A stretch of DNA of 64,000 nt from positions 62,001-126,000 of the forward strand of contig NZ_JAGMTU010000004.1 in NCBI RefSeq assembly GCF_023703415.1, read 5' to 3'. The position numbers and the translations under genes were made by a program. Shown here in pieces: positions 18,313 through 26,801 of the stretch (within the stretch, counting starts at the first letter, position 1; each line of letters starts with the position of its first letter). The DNA comes from Microbacterium sp. USTB-Y. GTDB taxonomy: Bacteria > Actinomycetota > Actinomycetes > Actinomycetales > Microbacteriaceae. The notes under the pieces are model-generated. The model saw only the letters and a program-made list of their open reading frames with translations, did not search any database and had not been told where the DNA came from.

Positions 18313-19554
18313 TCAGTTCGCCCCCTTCGTGGCCGCGGCTCCGAACGACGAGCCCGCCGCGGCCGGGACCGCGCCGCCGTCCTGGTACGGCGACCCCGCG
18401 GTGAGGTTGTCGCCGCGGTTCGCACCGGGGCGCGCCTCGCGAGAGGGCCCGTCGCCGTACACGGCCTTGACGCGCGCGGCATGGGTCGGCGCGTCCGGCG
18501 CCGTATCGGGGCGGTTCTGCGCCAGCTCCTTGCGGAGCACCGGCACGACCTCGCCGCCCAGCAGGTCGAGCTGCTCGAGCACGATCTTCAGCGGGAGCCC
18601 CGCGTGGTCCATGAGGAAGAGCTGGCGCTGGTAGTCGCCGTAGTGGTCGCGCATCGCGGCGTAGCGGTCGATGACCTGCTGCGGGGATCCGACGGTGAGG
18701 GGCGTCATCTCGGTGAAGTCCTCCATCGACGGCCCGTGGCCGTAGACCGGGGCGTTGTCGAAGTAGGGACGGAACTCGTTCACCGCGTCCTGGGAGTTCG
18801 GGCGGATGAACGCCTGGCCGCCGAGCCCCACGATCGCCTGCTCCGGGGTGCCGTGACCGTAGTGCGCGAAGCGCTGCCGATACAGCTCGATGAGGCGCTG
18901 GTAGTGCTCCTTCGGCCAGAAGATGTTGTTCGCGAAGAACCCGTCGCCGTAGTACGCGGCCTGCTCTGCGATCTCCGGCGTGCGGATGGAGCCGTGCCAG
19001 ACGAACGGGGCGATGCCGTCGAGCGGGCGCGGGGTGGAGGTGAAGCCCTGCAGCGAGGTGCGGAACTTGCCCTCCCAGTCCACGACGTCCTTCGTCCACA
19101 GCTCGTGCAGCAGCGCGTAGTTCTCGATCGCGAGGGGCAGCCCCTGCCGGATGTCCTTGCCGAACCACGGGTACACCGGGCCCGTGTTGCCGCGGCCCAT
19201 CATGAGGTCCATGCGGCCGCCGGAGACGTGCTGCAGCATCGCGTAGTCCTCCGCGATCTTCACCGGGTCGTTCGTGGTGATGAGCGTGGTCGAGGTGGAG
19301 ACGATGAGACGCTCGGTCTGCGCGGCGAGCGCGGCGAGGAACGTCGTGGGGCTCGACGACCAGAACGGCGGGTTGTGGTGCTCGCCGATCGCGAAGACGT
19401 CGAGGCCGACCTCTTCGGCGTGCTTGGCGATCGTGAGGGTGTTCTGGATCCGCTCGCGCTCGCTCGGGGTCTCCCCCGTGACCGGGTTGCGGGTGATGTC
19501 GCTGACCGACATGAGGCCGAACTGCATGCCCGACCAGGTGCTCGACTCGCTCAC
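18313..19554 (-). CDS. LLM-class flavin-dependent monooxygenase, CE1758 family
   Basis: 413 aa with the luciferase-like TIM barrel: AEEVGLDVFAIGEHHNPPFWSSSPTTFLAALAAQT at the N-terminus, LQHVSGGRMDLMMGRGNTGPVYPWFGKD for FMN binding, and PFVWHGSIRTPEIAEQAAYYGDGFF. The last ~50 residues are disordered and Gly/Ala-rich. The start is GTG 19554 with GAAGGAG in front. The substrate of the CE1758 family is unknown. The promoter region carries a palindrome also found, in near-identical form, upstream of yceI at 41.9 kb. Confidence 0.9.
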   Translation of the reverse strand: MSESSTWSGMQFGLMSVSDITRNPVTGETPSERERIQNTLTIAKHAEEVGLDVFAIGEHHNPPFWSSSPTTFLAALAAQTERLIVSTSTTLITTNDPVKIAEDYAMLQHVSGGRMDLMMGRGNTGPVYPWFGKDIRQGLPLAIENYALLHELWTKDVVDWEGKFRTSLQGFTSTPRPLDGIAPFVWHGSIRTPEIAEQAAYYGDGFFANNIFWPKEHYQRLIELYRQRFAHYGHGTPEQAIVGLGGQAFIRPNSQDAVNEFRPYFDNAPVYGHGPSMEDFTEMTPLTVGSPQQVIDRYAAMRDHYGDYQRQLFLMDHAGLPLKIVLEQLDLLGGEVVPVLRKELAQNRPDTAPDAPTHAARVKAVYGDGPSREARPGANRGDNLTAGSPYQDGGAVPAAAGSSFGAAATKGAN

Positions 19555-19573
19555 TGTGTCTCCTTCAGATTTC

Positions 19574-19587
19574 TATTCACTTGAATA
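19574..19587. promoter_or_regulatory. candidate operator of the LLM/FMN-reductase operon
   Basis: TATTCA-CT-TGAATA, 6-bp arms and a 2-nt centre, 20 bp before GTG 19554 and overlapping a TATATT -10 on the minus strand. The same core recurs at 41870-41883. Confidence 0.55.
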
Positions 19588-19745
19588 TATCTGGTGAAAC
19601 GCCGTCCTTCGAGAAGTATTCCCCGGATCCCGGACATCATCCATCCCGGCTTCCCCTTCCCTGTCCGTCATCCGCTCCCCGGACGCGCATCGCTCAGGGG
19701 ACGGAGGGAAGCGGGCGGAGGGAGATGCGAGCTGCCGGACAGGCC

Positions 19746-21059
19746 TCAGGCGAAGAGGCCGGCGCCGACGTACGAGCCCTTCTCCGCACCGGGCGGGATC
19801 GCCCAGACACCCGAGCCGATGTGGCGGATGTACTCGCTCATGAGGTCGGGCGACAGGCGCTTCTGCAGGGTGACGAACTGCTCCGGCGAGCGCTGATAGG
19901 ACAGGAAGAACAGCCCCGCGTCGAGGCGCCCGAGGTCGCTGTTGCCGTCGACGTAGTTGTAGCCCCGCCGCAGGATCCTGATGCCGTCGTTGACCGTGGG
20001 ATGTGCGAGCCGGACGTGCGAGTTCTCGTCGATCGCATGCCCGGCGAACTTCGGCTCCGTCATCTCCCCGCCGCCGGAGAGCGGAGCGCCGCTGCCCTTG
20101 GCGCGGCCGATCGTGCGGTCCTGCTCGGCGAGGCGGAGCCGATCCCAGGTCTCCACGAGCATCGCGATCTTGCGGGCCACCAGGTAGGAGCCGCCGGCCA
20201 TCCACGCGGGCTCGTCCTTCTCCGCCACCCACACGTGCTCGTCGAGGGCCGCCGCATCGTCGGAGAGGATGTTGGCGGTGCCGTCCTTGTAGCCGAACAG
20301 GTTGCGCGGCGTCTGCTGGTCGGCGGACGTGCGCGACGTGCGCCCGAAGCCGAGTTGCGACCAGCGCAGCCGTGCCCGCCCGAACGCGATCCGGCTCAGA
20401 TTGCGCACCGCGTGCACGGCGACCTGCGGGTCGTCGGCGCAGGCCTGGATGCACAGATCCCCGCCCGTGTAGGCGGCGTCCAGCGCATCGCCGACGAAAC
20501 CCGGCAGGTCGGTGAGCACCGGTGGCCGCCGCGCGGCGATCCCGAAGCGGTCCCCCTCCGCGAGGAACAGCGAGGGGCCGAGCCCGAACGTGATCGTGAG
20601 CCCCGCGGCGGTGAGCCCCTGGGCCTCCCCGGTGTCGTCCGGCGGCGCCTCCGGAGATCCCCCGACCGCCCCGGACGCGCTGACGTCCAGGCCCTTCGTG
20701 AGCCGCGAGGCCGCATAGCTCCAGTCCTGCAGCAGTGAGATCAGGTCGTCCCGGCTCGCCCGCGGCATCATGTCGAAGCTCGCGAAGTGCAGGTGCTCCT
20801 GCACGCGCGTCGTGATCCCCGCCTGGCGGGCGCCCTCGAACGCGTACTCGTCCGCGGGGGCCGATCCGCCCAGCACGCCGGTGGCGGCGACGGCGGCCGC
20901 ACCGCCCGCACCGACGGCGATGCCGGCGACACCGCTGCCGAGCGCCCATCCGATCAGGCCGCGACGGCTGATGCCGCGACGATCGGACCCCTCGGCGGCG
21001 CTCCCCTCCGCGGGCTCGGGCGAAGGGGTGCGCCCCTCCTCGGACTCAGGCGCGGTCAT
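19746..21059 (-). CDS. efeB: deferrochelatase/peroxidase EfeB (DyP-type)
   Basis: 437 aa periplasmic or extracytoplasmic haem peroxidase exported by Tat: SRRGLIGWALGSGVAGIAVGAGGAA is a twin-arginine signal after a Glu/Pro/Ser-rich start. The DyP signature GYKDGTANI contains the distal Asp, and the proximal His lies in the EFKFAGHAIDENSHVRLAHP-like segment. In the Efe system EfeB delivers iron from haem or oxidises Fe2+ for uptake. It is the last gene of the efeUOB operon and starts one base after the efeO stop. Confidence 0.94.
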   Translation of the reverse strand: MTAPESEEGRTPSPEPAEGSAAEGSDRRGISRRGLIGWALGSGVAGIAVGAGGAAAVAATGVLGGSAPADEYAFEGARQAGITTRVQEHLHFASFDMMPRASRDDLISLLQDWSYAASRLTKGLDVSASGAVGGSPEAPPDDTGEAQGLTAAGLTITFGLGPSLFLAEGDRFGIAARRPPVLTDLPGFVGDALDAAYTGGDLCIQACADDPQVAVHAVRNLSRIAFGRARLRWSQLGFGRTSRTSADQQTPRNLFGYKDGTANILSDDAAALDEHVWVAEKDEPAWMAGGSYLVARKIAMLVETWDRLRLAEQDRTIGRAKGSGAPLSGGGEMTEPKFAGHAIDENSHVRLAHPTVNDGIRILRRGYNYVDGNSDLGRLDAGLFFLSYQRSPEQFVTLQKRLSPDLMSEYIRHIGSGVWAIPPGAEKGSYVGAGLFA

Positions 21060-21060
21060 C

Positions 21061-22290
21061 TCAGCCCAGGATCGTGCTGGTGAGCTTGGAGAGCGGCTCG
21101 GCGAGCGCGTTCAGAAGGTCGGTGAGGTCGCGCTTCTGCGTCTCGGTCACGGTCGAGTACGGGGCGAAGCCGTCCTTCAGCGAGCCGTGCACGGCCAGCT
21201 CGGCCTCGAGCGCGGAGAAGCCGCGGTCGATCTGCGCGACCAGCTTGCGCCCCTCGTCGCCCTTGCCGTCCGCAAAGTCCCTGACCAGCGAGAACGCCAT
21301 CTTCGAGCCCTCGACGTTCGCGGCGAAGTCGGACAGGTCGGTTCCCGACCACCAGTCCTCCTCGCCGGTGATCTTGCCGTTGGCGACCTCGTCCAGCAGC
21401 GAGATCGCGCCGTTCGAGATGCCGGCGATGCCCTGCGCATCCAGATCCTTGAGGAAGGCGTCGGAGTGGACGTGGTCGTACAGCTCCTGCAGGTCGGCGA
21501 CGAGCTTGTCGGCGAAGGCACCGCGCTGCTCGGGCGTGGAGGGCGCCCAGTCCAGGTTCGCAGGGGTGGTGCCGTCGGAGTTCATCGCACCGGCGGCGGG
21601 AACCCACAGGTCCTTCTCGATGCGGTGGAAGCCGGTCCAGTCGATCCCGTCGGCCTTGGCGTCGAGCTCCCGGAAGTCGAGCCGCGGATCCAGCGTCCCG
21701 AGCTTGTCGGCGACCGGCTCGATCCGCTCGTAGTAGGAGCGCACGACGGAGAACTGGGCCTTCGCGGCCGCGTCGTCCCCCGTGCGATAGGCCTCTGCGA
21801 AGGTCTTCGCCGCGGGGAGAAGCTGGCCGACCTGGTCCTTGACGAAGGCCGCGTACAGGTCGACAGCCTTCTTCTTCTGCGCGGCGTCGCCACCGGCTTC
21901 GGAGACCTTCTCGCCGGTCACGGCGAACGCCGTCTTGCCGACCCCGGAGCCGATCATCCCGGGCTTGCAGACCGTGAAGTACTTGCCGGGCTGCGCGACG
22001 ACGGTGAGGGTCCGGGATGCTCCCGGAGCGACGTTCTCCACCTCGCCGACGATCCGGACCCCGTCCTCGGCGAGCAGGTAGAACTCGGTGACCTCGTCGC
22101 CCTTGTTGCTCACGTCGAAGGCGAGCGTGCCGCTGGTCGCGGTGCCGGCCGAGACGGCGCACCCGTCGGCCGTCGACGAGACGGTGAGGCGTCCGGCGGC
22201 GGACACGTCCGCCTTGGCGACGCACCCGGTGAGGGCGAGGCCGAGGGCGGCGGCGCCGAGGACGGCGATCGATCGGCGGGCGAGGGTCAT
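21061..22290 (-). CDS. efeO: iron uptake system component EfeO
   Basis: 409 aa lipoprotein (ALGLALTGC lipobox). An N-terminal cupredoxin-like domain (about 30-130, ending in YFTVCKPG) is followed by the M75 imelysin-like domain, with its HxxE metal motif in GFHRIEKDLW. EfeO captures ferrous or ferric iron outside the membrane and passes it to EfeU. The start overlaps the stop of efeU by 4 bp, so the two are co-translated. Confidence 0.94.
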   Translation of the reverse strand: MTLARRSIAVLGAAALGLALTGCVAKADVSAAGRLTVSSTADGCAVSAGTATSGTLAFDVSNKGDEVTEFYLLAEDGVRIVGEVENVAPGASRTLTVVAQPGKYFTVCKPGMIGSGVGKTAFAVTGEKVSEAGGDAAQKKKAVDLYAAFVKDQVGQLLPAAKTFAEAYRTGDDAAAKAQFSVVRSYYERIEPVADKLGTLDPRLDFRELDAKADGIDWTGFHRIEKDLWVPAAGAMNSDGTTPANLDWAPSTPEQRGAFADKLVADLQELYDHVHSDAFLKDLDAQGIAGISNGAISLLDEVANGKITGEEDWWSGTDLSDFAANVEGSKMAFSLVRDFADGKGDEGRKLVAQIDRGFSALEAELAVHGSLKDGFAPYSTVTETQKRDLTDLLNALAEPLSKLTSTILG

Positions 22291-23282
22291 GAGGCTCCTT
22301 CGGGAGTGGCGGTCGGCGAGGCGACCCGGGCGGCGTGCTCCGCGGCGACGGGCGCGCCGGAAGCCGCTCCTGCGGCGGTGGACGGGGAATCGGAGGGCGC
22401 CGCGGCACGCGACGCAGGGCGGCGCAGGCCGCGCACGAACAGCGTGCCGACGACCAGGAGGTAGAGGGCCCAGGCGATGACCTGGATCCAGCTCATCCTC
22501 GGCATGAAGCCGACCGTGGCCTGCAGCAGGACGGCGAGCGCGCTGTCTGGGCGGATGGCGGAGGTGACGTCGAACGCCCAGCCGAACGGCAGCCCTGCCC
22601 AGCCCACGAGCACGGCGCCCGAGGCGTCGAGCGGCGCCGCCGACGTGAACGGCCCCGGCACGACGCCCGCCTCCTGCAGGTCGCTGATCGCGTAGGCGAG
22701 GACGCCCGCCGCGATGATGACGAGGAAGCCGCCGGTCCAGGTGAAGAAGCGGGACAGGTCCAGGCGCACCGCGCCGCGGGCCAGCAGCCAGCCGGCGAGC
22801 ACGGCGACGACGAGGCCGAGTGCCGCCCCGAGGATGGCGGAAGGGGCGTCGCCGAAGGACTGCACCATCGACCAGAGCAGGAGGGTGGTCTCCACGCCCT
22901 CGCGTGCGACCGAGACGAAGCCGACCAGGACGAGCGCCCAGACGGTGCCCGCCTCGAGGGCGCGATCCACGCCCCCGTGCAGTGTCGCCTTCATCGTGCG
23001 GCCGGCCTTGCGCATCCAGAAGATCATCCAGGTGACCATGGCGACCGTGACCAGCGACAGCGTGCCGCCGATGATCTCCTGCCCCTGGAAGGTGAGCGCG
23101 TAAGCGCCGAACGTGAGCACCGCGCCGATGGCCAGGGCGAGGAGCACGGCGGCGCCGACGCCCGTCCAGAGCCGGGGAAGCACGTCCCTGCGGTCGAGGC
23201 GCTTCAGGTAGGCGACGAGGATGCCGACGACGAGCGCGGCTTCGAGGCCTTCACGAAGGCCGATGAGGAAGGTGGCGAACAC
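22287..23282 (-). CDS. efeU: iron permease EfeU (FTR1/OFeT family)
   Basis: 331 aa, seven membrane segments. The two REGLE iron-binding motifs are LREGLEAALVVG in helix 1 and AREGVETTLLLW in helix 4. The last ~45 residues are Ala/Pro-rich and cytoplasmic. The start is GTG 23282 with no convincing Shine-Dalgarno sequence. The operator at 23303-23334 lies 21 bp upstream, which fits direct repression of the whole efeUOB operon by an iron regulator. Confidence 0.94.
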   Translation of the reverse strand: MFATFLIGLREGLEAALVVGILVAYLKRLDRRDVLPRLWTGVGAAVLLALAIGAVLTFGAYALTFQGQEIIGGTLSLVTVAMVTWMIFWMRKAGRTMKATLHGGVDRALEAGTVWALVLVGFVSVAREGVETTLLLWSMVQSFGDAPSAILGAALGLVVAVLAGWLLARGAVRLDLSRFFTWTGGFLVIIAAGVLAYAISDLQEAGVVPGPFTSAAPLDASGAVLVGWAGLPFGWAFDVTSAIRPDSALAVLLQATVGFMPRMSWIQVIAWALYLLVVGTLFVRGLRRPASRAAAPSDSPSTAAGAASGAPVAAEHAARVASPTATPEGAS

Positions 23283-23302
23283 GGGAGGGGCTATTCCTGA
23301 CG

Positions 23303-23334
23303 TTTCTGAGGTAAGGCATCCCTTACCTCAGAAA
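23303..23334. promoter_or_regulatory. candidate iron-responsive (DtxR/IdeR-type) operator of efeUOB
   Basis: A perfect inverted repeat, TTTCTGAGGTAAGG-CATC-CCTTACCTCAGAAA, with 14-bp arms. The inner AGGTAAGG/CCTTACCT half-sites resemble the DtxR/IdeR box (TTAGGTTAGSCTAACCTAA), with a slightly longer centre. Confidence 0.7.
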
Positions 23335-23464
23335 GCGTAGCACCCGTCCTCCGCGTTTCCGCATCGTGGGCGTCGCTCTGTGACGGACGGCCCCGCGACG
23401 GCCGTGCCGCCCGGGCCCGGAGTAATCCTCGGCAACATTCGCGCCGGGGCCGGCCACCCGGACC

Positions 23465-23470
23465 TAGCCT
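23465..23470 (+). promoter_or_regulatory. leaderless -10 hexamer of the 2OG-Fe(II) oxygenase gene
   Basis: TAGCCT, 6 nt before ATG 23477. Confidence 0.5.
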
Positions 23471-23476
23471 CGCCTC

Positions 23477-24481
23477 ATGGCCGAACTGAACCTCCCGATC
23501 CTCGATCTGTCCCAGCTCGACGCCGGAGAGGAGGCGGCGGCCCGATTCCGCGACGACCTGCGCGCGGCGACCCACGACGTCGGGTTCTTCTACCTGACCG
23601 GCACCGGGGTCACCGACGAGCTCGAGCGGCGCCTGCACCGGGCGGCGAAAGACTTCTTCGCGCTGCCGGAGGACGACAAGCTGGCGATCGAGAACGTGAA
23701 GAGCCCGCATTTCCGCGGCTACACGCGCATCGGCGGCGAGCGCACCCAGGGTGCGGTGGACTGGCGCGAGCAGATCGACATCGGTCCCGAGCGGACCGCG
23801 GTCCACGGAGGCCCCGGCTACAACCGGCTGATCGGCCCGAACCTGTGGCCCGAGGCGCAGCCCGAGCTGCGGGAGGTCGTCGCGGAGTGGCACGAGCACC
23901 TCTCCGGCGTCGCGCGCAAGCTGCTGCGGGCCTGGGCGCTCGCGCTCGGCGCGGCGGAGGACTACTTCGAGTCGAACTTCGGCGATCCGTCGACGCTCAT
24001 CAAGATCGTCCGTTACCCGGGCTCCCACGAGCCGGAGCCGCAGCAGGGGGTCGGTGCGCACAAGGACTCCGGCGTGCTCACCCTGCTGTGGGTGGAGCCG
24101 GGCAAGGGCGGCCTCCAGGTCGAGCGCGACGGCACCTGGGTCGACGCTCCTCCGGTCGACGGCGCGTTCGTCGTCAACATCGGCGAGCTCCTGGAGTACG
24201 CCACCGACGGCTACCTCAAGGCGACGAACCATCGCGTGGTCTCGCCGAAGGCTCCCGAGGAGCGGATCTCGATCCCCTTCTTCTTCAATCCCGCCCTCGA
24301 CGCCCGCCTGCCGCTCATCGAGCTTCCCGCCGAGCTCGCCGCCCAGGCGCGCGGAGTCACCAAGGATCCCGCGAATCCGATCCACGCGCTGTACGGCGAG
24401 AACGCGCTGAAGTCGCGCCTGCGCGCGCACCCCGACGTCGCCGCGATCCACCACGCGGACCTGGTCGGCGCACCGGCCTGA
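23477..24481 (+). CDS. 2-oxoglutarate/Fe(II)-dependent oxygenase, isopenicillin N synthase-like family
   Basis: 334 aa. The N-terminal DIOX_N region (LPILDLSQLDAGEEAAARF, DVGFFYLTGTGV) precedes the jelly-roll core. Iron ligands are the HxD of VGAHKDSG and the distal His of ATNHRVVSP. The 2OG-binding RxS is ERISIPFFF. The family covers small-molecule hydroxylases and ring-forming oxidases; the substrate is not evident. It lies next to the iron-uptake operon, but has its own leaderless promoter and no shared operator. Confidence 0.88.
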   Translation: MAELNLPILDLSQLDAGEEAAARFRDDLRAATHDVGFFYLTGTGVTDELERRLHRAAKDFFALPEDDKLAIENVKSPHFRGYTRIGGERTQGAVDWREQIDIGPERTAVHGGPGYNRLIGPNLWPEAQPELREVVAEWHEHLSGVARKLLRAWALALGAAEDYFESNFGDPSTLIKIVRYPGSHEPEPQQGVGAHKDSGVLTLLWVEPGKGGLQVERDGTWVDAPPVDGAFVVNIGELLEYATDGYLKATNHRVVSPKAPEERISIPFFFNPALDARLPLIELPAELAAQARGVTKDPANPIHALYGENALKSRLRAHPDVAAIHHADLVGAPA

Positions 24482-24499
24482 TCCACGGCGCGGAGGGGG

Positions 24500-25165
24500 T
24501 CAGCCGTCCAGGACTCCGTCCAGCTGAGCGAGCACGGGCTCCCTGCTCATCTCGATGTGCGCGTACATCAGCGCCGCCGCGAGCGAGCCGCGTCCGTGCG
24601 CGATCGCCTCGACGAGGTCGACGTGCTCGTCGGTCTGCTCCCGGTCCCTGGCCTCCCTGGTCAGCCGAAACACCCACTCCATGCGCCCCGCGAGGGGACC
24701 GAGACTGCGCAGCAGCAGGCGGCTGCCGCTGAGGCGGACGACCTCGGAATGGAAATCGATGCTCGCCGCCCGTGCGATCTGGGGATCCGCGACGGACGCC
24801 GCCTCGTGCAGCTCGTCCAGCCGGTCGATGCTCTCCGCCCCGTCGCGCACGCGCTCCGCTGCGCGCTGCGCGGCGAACGGCTCGAAGCAGAGGCGGGTGT
24901 CGAAGAGGTCGTGCACGTCGGCGCGGGTGAGCGGCGTGACGTTCGCGCCCCTGTGTCGGGACGCGATGACGAACCCCTCGGCCTCGAGGCGCTGCAGCGC
25001 CTGGCGGACGGGGATGCGGGACACCTCGAAGCGCTCGGAGAGCTCGCGCTCCTTCAACCAGGCGCCGGGCGCCGTCTCGCCCTCGATGATGGAGCGCAGG
25101 ACGTCGCGGTAGACGCGATCGGCGAGCGCGAGCGCCGCGTGCTCCGCCTCAGGACCGCTCTCCAT
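24500..25165 (-). CDS. GntR-family regulator, FCD (FadR) subfamily
   Basis: 221 aa. The winged helix at 10-75 has LADRVYRDVLRSIIEGETAPGAWLKERELSERFEVSRIPVRQALQRLEAEGFV. The C-terminal FCD helical ligand domain includes DLFDTRLCFEPFAAQRAAERV, with metal- or ligand-binding His in IDFHSEVVRLSG and MYAHIEMS. The gene overlaps the amidohydrolase by 17 bp and is downstream of it. It probably binds the three TTGGTAT sites at 26658-26764 and controls both divergent units. Confidence 0.9.
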   Translation of the reverse strand: MESGPEAEHAALALADRVYRDVLRSIIEGETAPGAWLKERELSERFEVSRIPVRQALQRLEAEGFVIASRHRGANVTPLTRADVHDLFDTRLCFEPFAAQRAAERVRDGAESIDRLDELHEAASVADPQIARAASIDFHSEVVRLSGSRLLLRSLGPLAGRMEWVFRLTREARDREQTDEHVDLVEAIAHGRGSLAAALMYAHIEMSREPVLAQLDGVLDG

Positions 25166-26642
25166 CGCCCATCCTCTCCCCCATCCGCCGGAACACGGGC
25201 GGGAACAGTCCCCCGCCGCCGAGGTGATCGCGCTCGTCGTACCCGGCGCGCATCACATCGAACAGCGCCTGTGCGTCGTCGCGGACGGCGTGCAGGTCGA
25301 CGCCGTCGATCGCTCCGTCGCGCATCACGACCCGGCCCGCGACCATCGTAAGGCACGCGTCCCGCGCGCTTCCGGCCAGCACGAGGTTGCGCAGCGGGTC
25401 CTCGATCGGCCCGAAGCGCACATCCGACAACCGGAAGGCCGTGAGGTCGGCGGACGCGCCCTCGGCGATGCGCCCGAGATCCGGGCGGTGCAGCGCCCTC
25501 GCGCCGCCGAGCGTCGCGGCCTCGATGTAGCCGGCGAGGTCCCCGGCGGCCAGCGAGCGGTTCTGCACCTTCGCGACGGACACGCCGGTGTCGATGCCGC
25601 GGATGAGGTCGGGCGGGAACGAGTCGGTGCCCAGCGAGATGTTCAGCCCCGCGTCACGGTAGCGCCCGAACGTCTCCAGCTCGGAGCCGTAGCGCGCGTT
25701 CGTGAGCGGACAGTGCACGATCGAGACGCCGGCGTCGACGAGCGTCGCGAGATCGCCGCGGTCCTCGCCCCACACCCGGGGATTGACGTCGAGGAAGACG
25801 CCGTGCGGGATGATCAGCCGGTCGTCCAGCAGCCCCTGCGCGCGGATCAGCTCGAGCGGGGTGCAGCCGTAGCGCTCGAGGATCCAGTCCCGTTCGAAAT
25901 CGCCCTGGAGGGCGTGCAGGCGGACCAGTGCTCCGCGCTGCCGCGCCGCGTCCGCGGTCGCGGCGAGCAGCTCGGGGGTCAGCGTCTCGATGCGGCAGGG
26001 CAGGAACACGGGCGTGAGCAGCGGATCCCTCCAGGACCGGACCGTGTCGTGGAAGCGGATCGCCTCGGCGAGGCCCGCGACCCCCTCCGCCTCGTCGAAC
26101 GCGATGTCGCGCTGTCCGTCCCGCACGACGTTGACGCCCGAGCGATAGGACGGCCCGAGGAATCCGCGCAGCCCGAGCGTGCGCGAATACTCCGCCATCG
26201 CCAGGAAGTCGTCGGCGGTCTCCGCCCAGACCGAGTGCACCTCGGAGGCGATCGGCATGTAGCTGGTGATGCCGTGCAGGGCGAGCTGTACGAGCGCGAT
26301 CTCGCGGATGCGCCGGCGCTGGGCCGTGTCGAAGACATGGCGCCGGCGCAGGAGGTAGTCCGCGGACCACTGCAGGCGCCGGGCGTGCTCCGCGGTGGAC
26401 CACGAGTCGAGGATCAGGTGGTCGATGTCGGTGAGGGCGTCCAGGTCGATCAGCCCGGGCATGAGCAGGCTCTCGCCGAGCTCCATCGTGCGCTCGACGT
26501 CGCGCGGCGCCTCCGCCCGGGGGCCGACGAACGCGATCCGCTCCCCCTCGATGACGACCGCGCCGTCGCGCAGCTCGACGGGGGCTGTGCCGTCGAAGGC
26601 AAGGACATGATCGGCGGTGATCAGGGTGCGCACAGGTCTCAT
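25149..26642 (-). CDS. amidohydrolase-superfamily protein with a variant metal site
   Basis: 497 aa in the TRZ/ATZ branch. The N-terminal composite-sheet part is followed by PGLIDLDALTDIDHL, where hydrolases normally show PGxxxxHxH; here an Asp-x-Asp replaces the HxH pair. Further ligand candidates are LVRLHALQGDFERDW, IIPHGVFLDVN, IVHCPLTNARYGSE and LGTDSFPPD. The likely reaction is hydrolytic deamination or dechlorination of an N-heterocycle or cyclic amide, if the metal site works. GTG 26633 is an alternative start with better spacing to GGGAGA. Co-transcribed with the GntR gene. Confidence 0.85.
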   Translation of the reverse strand: MRPVRTLITADHVLAFDGTAPVELRDGAVVIEGERIAFVGPRAEAPRDVERTMELGESLLMPGLIDLDALTDIDHLILDSWSTAEHARRLQWSADYLLRRRHVFDTAQRRRIREIALVQLALHGITSYMPIASEVHSVWAETADDFLAMAEYSRTLGLRGFLGPSYRSGVNVVRDGQRDIAFDEAEGVAGLAEAIRFHDTVRSWRDPLLTPVFLPCRIETLTPELLAATADAARQRGALVRLHALQGDFERDWILERYGCTPLELIRAQGLLDDRLIIPHGVFLDVNPRVWGEDRGDLATLVDAGVSIVHCPLTNARYGSELETFGRYRDAGLNISLGTDSFPPDLIRGIDTGVSVAKVQNRSLAAGDLAGYIEAATLGGARALHRPDLGRIAEGASADLTAFRLSDVRFGPIEDPLRNLVLAGSARDACLTMVAGRVVMRDGAIDGVDLHAVRDDAQALFDVMRAGYDERDHLGGGGLFPPVFRRMGERMGDGERS

Positions 26643-26657
26643 TCTCCCGAGAGTCGA

Positions 26658-26668
26658 TTGGTATCCAA
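26658..26668. promoter_or_regulatory. GntR operator candidate 1
   Basis: TTGGTATCCAA, a near-palindromic site 16 bp upstream of the amidohydrolase ATG. Same core as sites 2 and 3. Confidence 0.6.
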
Positions 26669-26731
26669 AAGCCGAGCTTTCTCCGCGAGATGCCCCCGAA
26701 ACGACGGGGATTGGTCAGAGATGGCTTTCGT

Positions 26732-26742
26732 TTGGTATACAT
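26732..26742. promoter_or_regulatory. GntR operator candidate 2
   Basis: TTGGTATACAT. It starts 74 bp from site 1 and 22 bp from site 3, so all three can lie on one face of the helix. Confidence 0.6.
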
Positions 26743-26753
26743 ATCCTACTGGT

Positions 26754-26764
26754 TTGGTATACAA
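26754..26764. promoter_or_regulatory. GntR operator candidate 3
   Basis: TTGGTATACAA, 37 bp before the GTG of the first ABC permease gene. It shares ten consecutive bases (TTTGGTATAC) with site 2. Confidence 0.6.
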
Positions 26765-26801
26765 TTCCAGCAACCCCCGTCCCCGAGCATCAAGGAAGAT
26801 C

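Noticed and set aside
26658..26764. short direct repeats as a CRISPR-like array
   Set aside because: Three 11-bp sites with unequal spacing in a promoter region are regulator binding sites.
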